Of a stretch of 64,000 nt of DNA, positions 27,760 through 36,307 are shown in pieces (position 1 is the first letter of the stretch; every line of letters starts with the position of its first letter). Origin of the DNA: Gammaproteobacteria bacterium (lineage in GTDB: Bacteria > Pseudomonadota > Gammaproteobacteria > Eutrophobiales > Eutrophobiaceae). The notes under the pieces were generated by a model. It had not been told where the DNA came from. It saw only the letters and a program-made list of their open reading frames with translations, and did not search any database. Where the stretch lies: contig QKIY01000039.1 in NCBI GenBank assembly GCA_003250975.1, forward strand, positions 1 through 64,000. The letters are read 5' to 3'. A program made the position numbers and the translations under genes.

Positions 27760-28812
27760 TCAGGGATTGTCATCTTCATCAGGGATTGACCAGTGAAATT
27801 CCTCAGATAGCAACATCTGGGCGCCAGAGGTAATTACATAGTCATTTGCCTCAAGCCCTTCTTCAACGAACCACTCATGGTCAGTAACCAAATGCTTGCG
27901 AAGTTCTTTCCTCACAAAGAAATCCTCACCGGTTTTTACATAAGCCCAAGGTCTGTCTGCATGCCAGACAACTGCCGATTCTGGAATATAAAAACCTGCC
28001 TTTAATTCTGAAGCATTCCTGATTTCCACCTCTATCATCGTCCCGGCCACCAGAGGCGATGAAGTGTAATAAAAATAGGCCGGGCCTTGTAATACTGAAT
28101 CTGCATAAGGCGCCCTGGATATATAGGACGCATTAACAGGCTTGTTTTCCAGCCCGAGCTGCCTGACAAGAATTTGTGTGCCCTGTTCAGGAATGCTTTG
28201 CCCTGTCTGCAGCGTCACCAGTACCAGGCTAAACTTACCTTCAAGCAGGCCGGTTATTAAACTATCGTTTTCAAATATACTATTAGCTAAAACCTCACCC
28301 CAGGTCTGTACCGTCGATTCTCTCAGACTGCTGATTTGATTGAGTACGTTTTCGTACTCTGCCTTGTCGGATATCCAGCTAACCTTTGCTTGCTGTAACT
28401 CCCTGCTTGATATGTTGGCAGCATCTTTATGTAATAATTCAAGCCTTTGATACTCCTTTTTACTGACTTCCAGGCTTGCCTCCGCCTTTGATAGCTGCGT
28501 TCTTAGCCGGCCATATTGTCCTTTCAGTTTTACCAGTGGCTGCAGGCCCAGAATCCTAGCTCTTGCCGTAAATGTATACTGATATTCCCGTTTCTCCGTC
28601 CGCCTGCCTGATATTCCGGCTTGTTTCTGTAAATCAGGTGAAACATAGACTGCAGGATTACCATCAATGATCCTAATAATGGCAGATGTTTCATCTTCCT
28701 CATTACTCTCTGTATGAATATCATTAGTATCAAGTGTATTGATATTCTTGAACAGCAGAAGCGCCGCACCAGCAAGAAAAAGGATAACAAGTATATTGGC
28801 TATGGTTTTCAT
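27760..28812 (-). CDS. periplasmic adaptor (membrane-fusion) protein of an RND pump
   Basis: The 350-residue protein has an N-terminal membrane anchor (ILVILFLAGAALLLFKNI), a beta-lipoyl half, a coiled-coil hairpin (about 95-150, LKGQYGRLRTQLSKAEASLE) and C-terminal beta-barrel and membrane-proximal parts (PESAVVWHADRPWAYVKTG). It bridges the RND pump to the outer-membrane channel. It lies 11 bases after tolC and 76 bases before the pump gene. Confidence 0.88.
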   Translation of the reverse strand: MKTIANILVILFLAGAALLLFKNINTLDTNDIHTESNEEDETSAIIRIIDGNPAVYVSPDLQKQAGISGRRTEKREYQYTFTARARILGLQPLVKLKGQYGRLRTQLSKAEASLEVSKKEYQRLELLHKDAANISSRELQQAKVSWISDKAEYENVLNQISSLRESTVQTWGEVLANSIFENDSLITGLLEGKFSLVLVTLQTGQSIPEQGTQILVRQLGLENKPVNASYISRAPYADSVLQGPAYFYYTSSPLVAGTMIEVEIRNASELKAGFYIPESAVVWHADRPWAYVKTGEDFFVRKELRKHLVTDHEWFVEEGLEANDYVITSGAQMLLSEEFHWSIPDEDDNP

Positions 28813-28823
28813 TTGCAGTGTAT

Positions 28824-30221
28824 TTATTCTATATATTGGTAACTTTGATTGCTTCTGTTATAGAGTGGATATTGTACGGCATCTTCAATCCGTCCGGCAT
28901 AATTAACCAGTTCATACTGCATTTCTGTCACGGCCTGTTTAATCAAAGCAGTTTCCAGATTACTTCTGTAAAGTTGCAGGCGGTCTGCATATCCCACATC
29001 AAACTGCATTTGTAGTCTTGCCTGTCTATCCAATACTTCCTGATAGAGTAAATTGACCTGATGCATTCCGGTTTTCTTGGCATTAAACCGTGCCAGGGCA
29101 AGTTCAACCTCGTTTATCACACGTGATTGCAAAGCCAGAAATTCGGCCTGTTTCAGTTCCCTTTCAGATAGCGCCCGTTTAATCGCCGCCTCGTTTTGCG
29201 TATGGAATAATGGCAATATCCAAGAAGCGCCCAGTGTCCATATTTTATCATCCTGATCAAAGATAAACCCGGGTGACAACACTAGGTCCGGATACTGTTT
29301 TTCAATTTCAAAACGTAATCCCGCCTCATAAGCCGCATAATCCTGCAGGGCCATCCTGATATCCAAACGATGTGTCAAAGCATCATCCAACAGCTGTTCA
29401 AGTTCAATACTGTCTTTGATCAGTAATCCGTCAATATCATTGAACGGTAATGTGATACCTTCCAGCGCCTGGCCCGGAATGCCGATTGCGCCGGCAAGCG
29501 ACAGTCGAGCGTCAACCTCGGCCAACTCCTGGTTGCTGATTGCAATTTTGATCCGCTGGAGTTCGAGTCTCAGACTGTTGACCTCAAACTCACTGGCCTG
29601 CCCTGCTTCGAGCCGCTTTTGCAGAATAGCAAGCATCTCCTCACTTATCGCCTCCTGTTCCTGCAGACCCTGTTTCAATTTCTTCGCATTGTAATAGGCA
29701 ACATAGCGATCACGAAGTTCGCTGTATATCTGCCAGGCAACGGTGTATATGTTGGTTCTAGAAACATCACTTTTCGCGCGTGCTTGCGCAAGTCTTGCTT
29801 CCCTCTTAGCCTGCCTCTCCAGGACAAAATCAAATACGAGGCCTATCGTCCAGGGAGATTTCCCATCGGAAGTATCACTATGGTATTCGAAGGGAAGACC
29901 CAGGACCGGATTAGGCCGCAAGTTGGCGGTCTCCTGATTGACTATTACTGTCTTATGTTGAGCTATAGCGGTCTGTAATTGCGGATGAAAATAATAAGCT
30001 GCAAGTGTGAGCGAGGCCAGATCCCAGCCTGCATCCGGTGCCTCACGATTGTATTGGGAGATAAAATCACGAAGCCCAGGCGAATCAAAACTTCTTTTGT
30101 TTAATTCCCCAATAGAAGGTAAAGTTTCTATGGGTTCTGGCTCATATTGGTATGGCGCGCAACCATTGACTGCGATCAACAGAAAACCTGTCAGAACGAT
30201 GATTAAATTATTTACCGACAT
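28824..30221 (-). CDS. TolC-family outer-membrane efflux channel, lipoprotein type
   Basis: The 465-residue protein starts with a signal ending in a lipobox-like LIAVNGC, so Cys21 is probably lipidated. It then shows the TolC/OEP pattern of two long helical repeats, including QAKREARLAQARAKSD, QKRLEAGQASEFEVN and NEVELALARF. It is the first gene of the efflux operon. Only 29 bases separate its ATG from the divergent TraB gene, so its promoter must lie partly inside that gene. Confidence 0.88.
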   Translation of the reverse strand: MSVNNLIIVLTGFLLIAVNGCAPYQYEPEPIETLPSIGELNKRSFDSPGLRDFISQYNREAPDAGWDLASLTLAAYYFHPQLQTAIAQHKTVIVNQETANLRPNPVLGLPFEYHSDTSDGKSPWTIGLVFDFVLERQAKREARLAQARAKSDVSRTNIYTVAWQIYSELRDRYVAYYNAKKLKQGLQEQEAISEEMLAILQKRLEAGQASEFEVNSLRLELQRIKIAISNQELAEVDARLSLAGAIGIPGQALEGITLPFNDIDGLLIKDSIELEQLLDDALTHRLDIRMALQDYAAYEAGLRFEIEKQYPDLVLSPGFIFDQDDKIWTLGASWILPLFHTQNEAAIKRALSERELKQAEFLALQSRVINEVELALARFNAKKTGMHQVNLLYQEVLDRQARLQMQFDVGYADRLQLYRSNLETALIKQAVTEMQYELVNYAGRIEDAVQYPLYNRSNQSYQYIE

Positions 30222-30250
30222 TTTTCACTCGGATATCACCACAAAAAAGA

Positions 30251-31213
30251 ATGACTATATCTAATAAAACTTTCCGCCCTGTTCTCTTTATCACGTTTCT
30301 CATAAATTATTGTGATGTATCAGCTGCTGAAACAGCAGATCTTTCTGAAATATGCACACCCTACAGGACCATACCTGAAAATGTGGGCACACCGGCCAAA
30401 ACACGCGACAGTATACCCTATGGTGAAGGTTTGTTATGGAAAATTGAAGACAAAGATGGGCATATAGTCTATCTGTTCGGCACAATGCATTCCCAGGACC
30501 GCCTGATCACTAACTCACTCCCTCCTCCTGTCAACCTGGCCTTGCACAAGAGCCGTATAGTAGTACTTGAAGTGCTTCCCGATGAAGCTGCCAACCAGGC
30601 ATTTATTGAAGCCATGTATTTACCCGGTGAACAGGAGATACAGTCCTTGCTGGGTGAGACTCTTTACAGTGAACTCAGGAGGATCATGCTTGACTACGGT
30701 CATATGCCTGAGGCGATAGCACGGGTCAAACCCTGGGCGGCCTTCAGCCTGATAGGCCATCCCCGGCCCGTCAGGGGACCCACGCTTGATGAGGTTCTTT
30801 ACCAGTCAGCCGCCCGCCGTAACAAGAAGCTGGAAGGTCTGGAAACCATGGAGGAACTGGTGAACAGGCTTGATGAAATGCCGGTCGAGGACCAGTTGGA
30901 GATCCTGACGGACACGATCTGTAACCATGCACAAATTGTACGCGATGCCCGGCAACTGCGTGACCTGTATATCTCCAGAGACCTTGCCGGGATAATATTG
31001 TTCAACAACCAGCCTCACCATGATGAGGCCCTGTTCCAGGCTTATATCAGACGCATGATATATGACAGAAACCAGCAGATGGTGACGAAGATCGAAAAAT
31101 ATATCAAGGAAGGTGGTGCTTTTATAGCTGTAGGTGCTTCACACCTGCCTGACAAACAGGGACTGTTGAACCTGCTGGCGGGACAGGGTTATGGTATCAG
31201 CCTGATTTACTGA
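30251..31213 (+). CDS. TraB/GumN family exported protein
   Basis: The 320-residue precursor has a signal peptide ending near CDVSAAE and the TraB/GumN core: GLLWKIEDKDGHIVYLFGTM at about 57-76, KSRIVVLEVLP, a central TLDEVLYQSAARRNKKLEGLET, and FIAVGASHLPDKQGLLNLL near the C-terminus. The two conserved G-x-x-H elements (GTMHS and GASHLP) fit the metal-peptidase-like fold of this family. Physiological role is unknown. It diverges from the efflux operon. Confidence 0.88.
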   Translation: MTISNKTFRPVLFITFLINYCDVSAAETADLSEICTPYRTIPENVGTPAKTRDSIPYGEGLLWKIEDKDGHIVYLFGTMHSQDRLITNSLPPPVNLALHKSRIVVLEVLPDEAANQAFIEAMYLPGEQEIQSLLGETLYSELRRIMLDYGHMPEAIARVKPWAAFSLIGHPRPVRGPTLDEVLYQSAARRNKKLEGLETMEELVNRLDEMPVEDQLEILTDTICNHAQIVRDARQLRDLYISRDLAGIILFNNQPHHDEALFQAYIRRMIYDRNQQMVTKIEKYIKEGGAFIAVGASHLPDKQGLLNLLAGQGYGISLIY

Positions 31214-31226
31214 TCATTAGTGGGGA

Positions 31227-31472
31227 TTATTTTTGGTATTTCTCTTTCCATTCTGAATAAGGCATGCCATAAACGATCTCCTTTGCCTGTTCATAGTCCA
31301 TTTCCACCCCTCGCTCCTTGGCTGCGGCCAGATACCACTTGGACAGGCAGTTACGGCAAAAACCTGCCAGGTTCATCAGGTCGATATTTTGGACTTCGGT
31401 ATGTTCGCGCAAATGGGAGACGAGTTGTCTGAAGGCAGCAGCCTCTAATTCAGTTCGTAATATATCATCCAT
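31227..31472 (-). CDS. DUF1244 family protein
   Basis: The 81-residue soluble protein matches the DUF1244 family closely: MDDILRTELEAAAFRQLVSH, VQNIDLMNLAGFCRNCLSKW and YGMPYSEWKEKY. The pair of cysteines in FCRNC may bind metal. The start at 31472 is fixed by AGGAGG just upstream; an in-frame upstream ATG-less extension to 31517 is not needed. Function is unknown. It converges on the TraB gene with a 13-base gap. Confidence 0.9.
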   Translation of the reverse strand: MDDILRTELEAAAFRQLVSHLREHTEVQNIDLMNLAGFCRNCLSKWYLAAAKERGVEMDYEQAKEIVYGMPYSEWKEKYQK

Positions 31473-31570
31473 TTTGGCCTCCTGTATCCGGGTCAGGTAA
31501 TAGGCTGTTAATAACAAAAAGGGTATTATAACGCTATAAGACTAACAATCAGGCAAGAGATTATTTTCAC

Positions 31571-32902
31571 ATGAATACTGACTCGGGATTACACCAGTTT
31601 TTTATCATAGGTGGTGGCGCAGGCGGGCTTGAACTGGCAACCAAGCTCGGACACAAGCTGGGTAAGAAGAAAAAAGCTGAAATTACCCTGGTGGATTGCA
31701 ACCGCACTCATATCTGGAAACCCTTGTTACATGAAGTCGCTGCCGGTTCCCTTAACTCATATGAGGACGAATTGAGCTATATGGCCCAAGCACACTGGAA
31801 CCATTTTAACTTTCGCCTGGGGCGGCTAGACCGTATTAACAGAGAGAAAAGGGAAATCAGCCTGGCCCCGACCTTGGATGAGGACGGCAATGAATACATC
31901 CCCCGAAGAAACTTTCATTACGATACACTCGTTATTGCAGTAGGGAGCGTCACTAATCATTTCAATATTCCAGGTGTAGAAGAACACTGCCAGTTCCTGG
32001 ATACACGTGAAGAGGCCGATCGGTTCCACCAATTGCTGTTGCGCAAATATACCGCCGCACATACCCAGGTAGAGCCTCTTAGGAAAGGACAACTGCATAT
32101 CGCCATAGCCGGAGCCGGTGCCACTGGTGTGGAACTATCCGCAGAACTGTATGAGGCCAGCAGGCAATTGGTAACTTTCGGACTGACCAATATCCACCCG
32201 GAAAGAGACGTTAAAATCACTATCATTGAGGCCGCAGACAAGATATTACCTGCCTTGCCAGATCGTATTTCGCAGAAAACCGTCGCTGCCCTGAATAAGC
32301 TTAATATCGATGTCATGACGGGCAAAAGAATTAACAAAGCGACTGCTGAAGGACTATATACGGAAAGTGGTGAATTTATCCCTTCCGAAATCAAGGTTTG
32401 GGCGGCAGGCATCAAGGCTCCAGACTTCCTGAAAGATCTGGACGGCCTTGAAACCAATCACATTAACCAGCTTATCGTCAAGACCACGTTGGAAACCACG
32501 CTTGATGAAAATATCTTTGCCTTCGGCGATTGTGCGGCCTGCCCGATGCCGGGAACAGATAATATTGTTCCTCCACGCGCACAGGCAGCACATCAACAGG
32601 CATCACTACTAGTTAAAAGCATGAGGAAACGCCTCGCAGGCAAGCCATTAACGGAATATCGGTATGTAGACTATGGTTCACTGGTTAATATGAGCCGGTA
32701 TTCCACCGTAGGCAGCCTCATGGGGAACCTCGCTGGCAAGATATCGGGCAATGTGATGGTGGAAGGGGTTATTGCCCGTCTGGTCTATATCTCACTGTAT
32801 AAAATGCACCAGCTGGCACTGCATGGCCCTTTACGGGTTTTCCTCTTGACGATTGCTGATATCATCACCCACAAGGCGCGGCCGAGAATGAAGCTCCATT
32901 AG
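31571..32902 (+). CDS. ndh: type II NADH dehydrogenase (NDH-2)
   Basis: This 443-residue flavoprotein oxidises NADH and reduces quinone at the inner membrane without pumping protons. It shows the FAD motif FIIGGGAGGLELATKLG, the NDH-2 hallmark WKPLLHEVAAGSL, the NAD motif IAGAGATGVELSAEL around residue 180, and the second FAD motif FAFGDCAACP. The C-terminus has amphipathic stretches suited to membrane binding. It stands alone on the plus strand. It could reoxidise NADH formed by the aldehyde oxidoreductase. Confidence 0.9.
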   Translation: MNTDSGLHQFFIIGGGAGGLELATKLGHKLGKKKKAEITLVDCNRTHIWKPLLHEVAAGSLNSYEDELSYMAQAHWNHFNFRLGRLDRINREKREISLAPTLDEDGNEYIPRRNFHYDTLVIAVGSVTNHFNIPGVEEHCQFLDTREEADRFHQLLLRKYTAAHTQVEPLRKGQLHIAIAGAGATGVELSAELYEASRQLVTFGLTNIHPERDVKITIIEAADKILPALPDRISQKTVAALNKLNIDVMTGKRINKATAEGLYTESGEFIPSEIKVWAAGIKAPDFLKDLDGLETNHINQLIVKTTLETTLDENIFAFGDCAACPMPGTDNIVPPRAQAAHQQASLLVKSMRKRLAGKPLTEYRYVDYGSLVNMSRYSTVGSLMGNLAGKISGNVMVEGVIARLVYISLYKMHQLALHGPLRVFLLTIADIITHKARPRMKLH

Positions 32903-32959
32903 TCCGTTGTCCATGGTTGATTGTCAGGCGCTAAAACAACAGATACTGACTACTAACCA

Positions 32960-33124
32960 TTAACTGCCAAACATTTTTTTCAGATTATCCAGGCCAGCCT
33001 GATAGATACCTTCAATGACAGCGATCGCATCACTCTCTGATGCGCCAGAAGGTGTAAATTCACCAGACCATTTAACACGCCCGGGGGCTGTGTCAAGGTC
33101 AATCACCATCTGTACCTTATCCAT
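32960..33124 (-). CDS. small conserved-looking protein downstream of the sigma-54 two-component genes
   Basis: The 54-residue product has no signal or membrane segment. It reads MDKVQMVIDLDTAPGRVKWS and then an alpha-helical end (AIAVIEGIYQAGLDNLKKMF). ATG 33124 is supported by GGAG upstream and is preferred over a TTG at 33145. It starts 22 bases after the end of the sigma-54 regulator gene on the same strand, so it probably belongs to that operon. I do not recognise a named family. Confidence 0.7.
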   Translation of the reverse strand: MDKVQMVIDLDTAPGRVKWSGEFTPSGASESDAIAVIEGIYQAGLDNLKKMFGS

Positions 33125-33146
33125 GTTCTTTCTCCGCAATGGCAAA

Positions 33147-34568
33147 TCAAAGATTATATTTTTTCATACGATATCGCAAAGCCATCCGTGTAATACCTAG
33201 CTCACGGGCTGCCCGTGAGACATTGCCATTGGTCCTCTCCAACGCCTGTTTTATTAGCATCAACTCTGCCGAATCAAGTGTCAGGTCATCTATGCCTGGC
33301 AGCCGGGAAGATATCTGTCCTGCCTGGGGTGACGGGCCCAATGACAGGTTTTCACTGTTTATCTCTCCACCACCATTCAGAAGCACAACCCGTTCCAGCA
33401 GGTATTTCATCTCACGTACATTGCCCGGCCAGTCATAACTCACAAGTGCCTGACGGGCCTCATCGGTGAAACTGGTCTCTTTCAAACCATAGCGCCTGGC
33501 AGTCTGGCTGGCAAAATAATCTGCCAGCAAAAGTATATCCGTCCCCCGTTCGCGCAGAGGTGGCATAAAGAGGCTCAGGACATTCAATCGATAGTATAAA
33601 TCCGATCGAAATTCACCCTGTTCGGCCAGGGACTTGATATCCCTATTGGTTGCGGCGATAAACCAGGCTGCAACAGAGCGTTCCTGTGTGGTGCCTACCC
33701 GCCGCAAGGTCCTGCGTTCGAGGACGGCAAGCAGTTTAGATTGCAGGTCCAGTGGTATTTCACCTATCTCATCCAGAAACAGCACACCATCTTCTGCCGC
33801 TTCTATCAAACCTGTGCGTGCCACATGCGCATTGGTAAATGCGCCCTTCTCATGCCCGAATAACTCAGCCTCGATTAGATCTTTGGGTAACGAAGCACAA
33901 TCTACATGAACAAACGGCCTGTCCTTGCGGGCACTTTTTCCATGGAGTAGACGTGCCGCAACGTCTTTACCCGTGCCGGTTTCTCCCAGGATCAATATCG
34001 TTGGGGGCACGGTGTCCGTTGCCTGCGTCAGACGGCTGATTTGCTCGACGCGCTGCCTTACTTCCATGATCGCCGGGCATTCACCTAGGAAGGCTACTCC
34101 TTCTACTGCATGTTGTTCACGTTTTGTTGAATAGGTCAGTTTTTGTGTCAGTTCACTCTTGTTGAATACCTTTTCAACATTTATCAGCAGTTCCTCAAGG
34201 TCGACAGGTTTTTTCAGATAGTCAGACGCACCGAGTTTCATCGCGGCTACAGCATCTTCCAGCTCTCCATAGGCAGACATTACAATGACTGCAGTTTCGT
34301 TATTCATTTTCTTTCTGATGTCCGACAGAAAATCGAGACCAGAGCCATCTGGAAGACGCATATCCAGTAAGATTAGATCGGGTGACTGTGTTTCATATAA
34401 ATCACGTGCACTACTTAGGTCGCTGGCAATCTCACACTTGAAACCTGCTCTTGAGAGTTTTTTCTGCACTGCTCGGGCGAAGACCTTTTCATCTTCAATG
34501 ATCAGTATCCGCTTGTCTATAACCGGGATCTTCACTGAAGTTACTGGGGAATTCATGTCCTGAATCAT
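33147..34568 (-). CDS. sigma-54-dependent response regulator (NtrC family)
   Basis: The 473-residue activator has a receiver (phospho-acceptor Asp69 in LILLDMRLPDGSG), an AAA+ domain with Walker A GETGTGKD (195-202) and Walker B VLFLDEIGE, arginine-finger region FRSDLYYRLNVL, and a Fis-type helix-turn-helix (NVSRAARELGITRMALRYRM). The sigma-54-contacting loop is GAFTNA (242-247) instead of the usual GAFTGA. Its start overlaps the kinase stop by ATGA. It diverges from the orphan pqqA, whose upstream region carries a sigma-54 promoter, making that gene the best target candidate. Confidence 0.93.
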   Translation of the reverse strand: MIQDMNSPVTSVKIPVIDKRILIIEDEKVFARAVQKKLSRAGFKCEIASDLSSARDLYETQSPDLILLDMRLPDGSGLDFLSDIRKKMNNETAVIVMSAYGELEDAVAAMKLGASDYLKKPVDLEELLINVEKVFNKSELTQKLTYSTKREQHAVEGVAFLGECPAIMEVRQRVEQISRLTQATDTVPPTILILGETGTGKDVAARLLHGKSARKDRPFVHVDCASLPKDLIEAELFGHEKGAFTNAHVARTGLIEAAEDGVLFLDEIGEIPLDLQSKLLAVLERRTLRRVGTTQERSVAAWFIAATNRDIKSLAEQGEFRSDLYYRLNVLSLFMPPLRERGTDILLLADYFASQTARRYGLKETSFTDEARQALVSYDWPGNVREMKYLLERVVLLNGGGEINSENLSLGPSPQAGQISSRLPGIDDLTLDSAELMLIKQALERTNGNVSRAARELGITRMALRYRMKKYNL

Positions 34569-36040
34569 TCTTTAATCTCCTCGCTAATCCGCACAGGTGC
34601 AGTAATAATGGCAGTAGTCCCCTCGTCCTTTTCCGACTTGAAATCAAGATGCCAACCATGACGCTGGCAGATCTTGAAAGCAATAGGAATTCCCAGACCT
34701 GTGCCAAACCTTTTGGTTGAAGGCCCGGGCACTAGGTTGTTGGACTTAGGTTCAAACGGCATCCCCGGTCCCTGGTCATGGATACGTATTTCGAGGCTCA
34801 GGTCTTTAGGTACCAGACTGATTTTCAATATAGCGTCGCGGGGAGAGGCATCTATTGCATTGGCCATCAGGGCATAAAGTGCTTGTTCCATCAGATCAGG
34901 GTCCGCATTTAATTGTATCTTTCCTCCCCAACCCAGTTTTTCCACTCGTATACCCTTCTCGTTTACTTTATCCATCAATAAAGAAAGTGCCGCATCAACC
35001 AATTCTGTGGGATGGACCAGGCGGTAATTCGGTTTTAGCGGGTGCAGGTAGGAAACCAGTGCATTTACCCAGCGGCCCAGTCTGTCTATGGTATCAAGGA
35101 TTGCCTGCTTGCTTTCCTTCAATTCCTCAGTGTCTTCACTGTCATCCAGCACTTGGGCCGTCGCGCGTATGCTGGCCAGCGGGTTACGGATATTATGGGC
35201 CACTACAGGCACCAGGGCGCCCAGTGCGGCCTGCTTTTCACTTTCAACCAGGGCCTCATGACTCTCTTCCAAATCCCTGGCCATGGTATTAATGGCGTGT
35301 GCGAGCTGTGCGATCTCTTCCACACCGGTTTCTGGCAGTTCCTTTTCAAGTTTTCCATGGCTGACCGCCCTAGCCCCCGCCATCACACTGGACATGGGAC
35401 TGACAAATTCACGATTCAGGATATAACGGGCATACAGGACCAGAAGAAAGGCCAGCAGCAAGGGAATAGGAAGCAGGACCGGCGCATAGCTCGTCCAGCG
35501 CTCGAGGACCAGCGCAAGTTCATCATGTTCCCTGGTTAGGATCCGGTTCATGGTCTGGTATTCAGCTTCAAATTTGCCAAACATACTCTGTGCAAAACCC
35601 GGATTGAGTATTTTCATCCTCACCTGGCGGCTCACAATATACGGGTCTGTAAAGATCTTGTTCATGTCTTTCTGTATTGCCCGATAGGAAGCCTGCAGGT
35701 CCTGGATTGCTTGGTTCTCTTCCTTTGAGCGAGCATTCTGGCGCAGATTATTAAAATGCCCGTCCATGCGTCGTGAGTATTCCCCATAAAGCGCCAGGGC
35801 CTGGGGTTCCTCAAGCAGACGGGCCCTAATGGCTTCTTGGATTTGCCTGAATAAGTCTCCCCTCATTTGCTCGTTTACATATATCAGCGAATTGATCCGG
35901 ACAGATTCGGCCGAGTAATGCTGCCAGAAAAAGGCCGGCAATCCGCCCAGCAAACCGGTGGCAGTCACTAGCAGGAGAAATGTAATCTCATGAATTATAA
36001 GAAGATTTCTCAGAGAACGGGGCTTTTTATTGCGCATCAT
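34565..36040 (-). CDS. sensor histidine kinase paired with the sigma-54 regulator
   Basis: The 491-residue kinase has TM1 (about 15-38), a periplasmic helical sensor of about 145 residues without a known ligand motif, TM2 (about 186-206), a HAMP linker (207-262), a HisKA domain with His282 in VVAHNIRNPLASIRA, and an ATPase with LMANAIDASP, DQGPGMPFE and GTGLGIPIA. The helical sensor resembles four-helix-bundle input domains. It is the first gene of the operon, facing the orphan pqqA across 267 bases. Confidence 0.92.
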   Translation of the reverse strand: MMRNKKPRSLRNLLIIHEITFLLLVTATGLLGGLPAFFWQHYSAESVRINSLIYVNEQMRGDLFRQIQEAIRARLLEEPQALALYGEYSRRMDGHFNNLRQNARSKEENQAIQDLQASYRAIQKDMNKIFTDPYIVSRQVRMKILNPGFAQSMFGKFEAEYQTMNRILTREHDELALVLERWTSYAPVLLPIPLLLAFLLVLYARYILNREFVSPMSSVMAGARAVSHGKLEKELPETGVEEIAQLAHAINTMARDLEESHEALVESEKQAALGALVPVVAHNIRNPLASIRATAQVLDDSEDTEELKESKQAILDTIDRLGRWVNALVSYLHPLKPNYRLVHPTELVDAALSLLMDKVNEKGIRVEKLGWGGKIQLNADPDLMEQALYALMANAIDASPRDAILKISLVPKDLSLEIRIHDQGPGMPFEPKSNNLVPGPSTKRFGTGLGIPIAFKICQRHGWHLDFKSEKDEGTTAIITAPVRISEEIKE

Positions 36041-36066
36041 CTGGGGAGTATACCCGATGCCAGTGG

Positions 36067-36104
36067 TGGTTCATATAGACCATTTTTTGGTTGTCAGGCG
36101 ACCA
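36067..36104. promoter_or_regulatory. two dyad elements, candidate activator (enhancer) sites
   Basis: TGGTTCATATAGACCA (36067-36082) and TGGTTGTCAGGCGACCA (36088-36104) are imperfect palindromes with identical TGGT/ACCA arms. Their centres are about 21.5 bases apart, two helical turns, so dimers would sit on one face. They lie about 100-135 bases before the -24 box of the orphan pqqA promoter, the usual distance for sigma-54 enhancers, and next to the activator genes. The inner spacers differ by one base (8 and 9), which weakens the case. Confidence 0.45.
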
Positions 36105-36199
36105 CTTTTACGGGTAAAAATTTTCCGAAACCCACGATAAATTCATACATGCCGATATATTAGTCTGTTTTTATTATGTTTTTTAAACTTAGTCTAAAA

Positions 36200-36216
36200 C
36201 TGGCATGCATCCTGCA
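36200..36216 (+). promoter_or_regulatory. sigma-54 (-24/-12) promoter of the orphan pqqA
   Basis: CTGGCATGCATCCTGCA matches YTGGCACGNNNNTTGCW at nearly every position, with GG (36202-36203) and GC (36214-36215) ten bases apart. The expected start site is near 36227. The -24 half CTGGCATG is identical to that before pqqA copy 1. A divergent sigma-54 activator gene lies next door. Confidence 0.75.
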
Positions 36217-36224
36217 GATTAGAT

Positions 36225-36273
36225 ACTGTTCTGTCAATGCCCGCAGCTTGCGGCAGAGCATAGAACAGTTTTT
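36225..36273 (+). other. bulged hairpin with T-run at the 5' end of the orphan pqqA message
   Basis: ACTGTTCT (36225-36232) pairs with AGAACAGT (36262-36269); ATGC (36237-36240) pairs with GCAT (36258-36261); CCGCA (36241-36245) pairs with TGCGG (36249-36253). Four-base bulges lie on each side, and TTTTT (36269-36273) follows. With a start site near 36227 the hairpin would form the extreme 5' end of the RNA. It could protect the message from decay or act as an early terminator. It lies 22 bases before the ribosome site. Confidence 0.6.
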
Positions 36274-36307
36274 GGTACATTCTTAAACAAAACGAAGGAG
36301 ACTGATC

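Noticed and set aside
24597-30221. Assignment of the RND operon to copper (cus) or zinc/cobalt (czc)
   Set aside because: The pump belongs to the metal-efflux branch by its N-terminus, but no methionine cluster, metal-binding adaptor domain or metal regulator was seen, so no gene symbol is given.
32907-32935. Partial match to the TGGTTG...TCAGGCG dyad near 32920
   Set aside because: It shares about ten bases with the site at 36088 but lacks the ACCA arm and lies between gene ends, not at a promoter.
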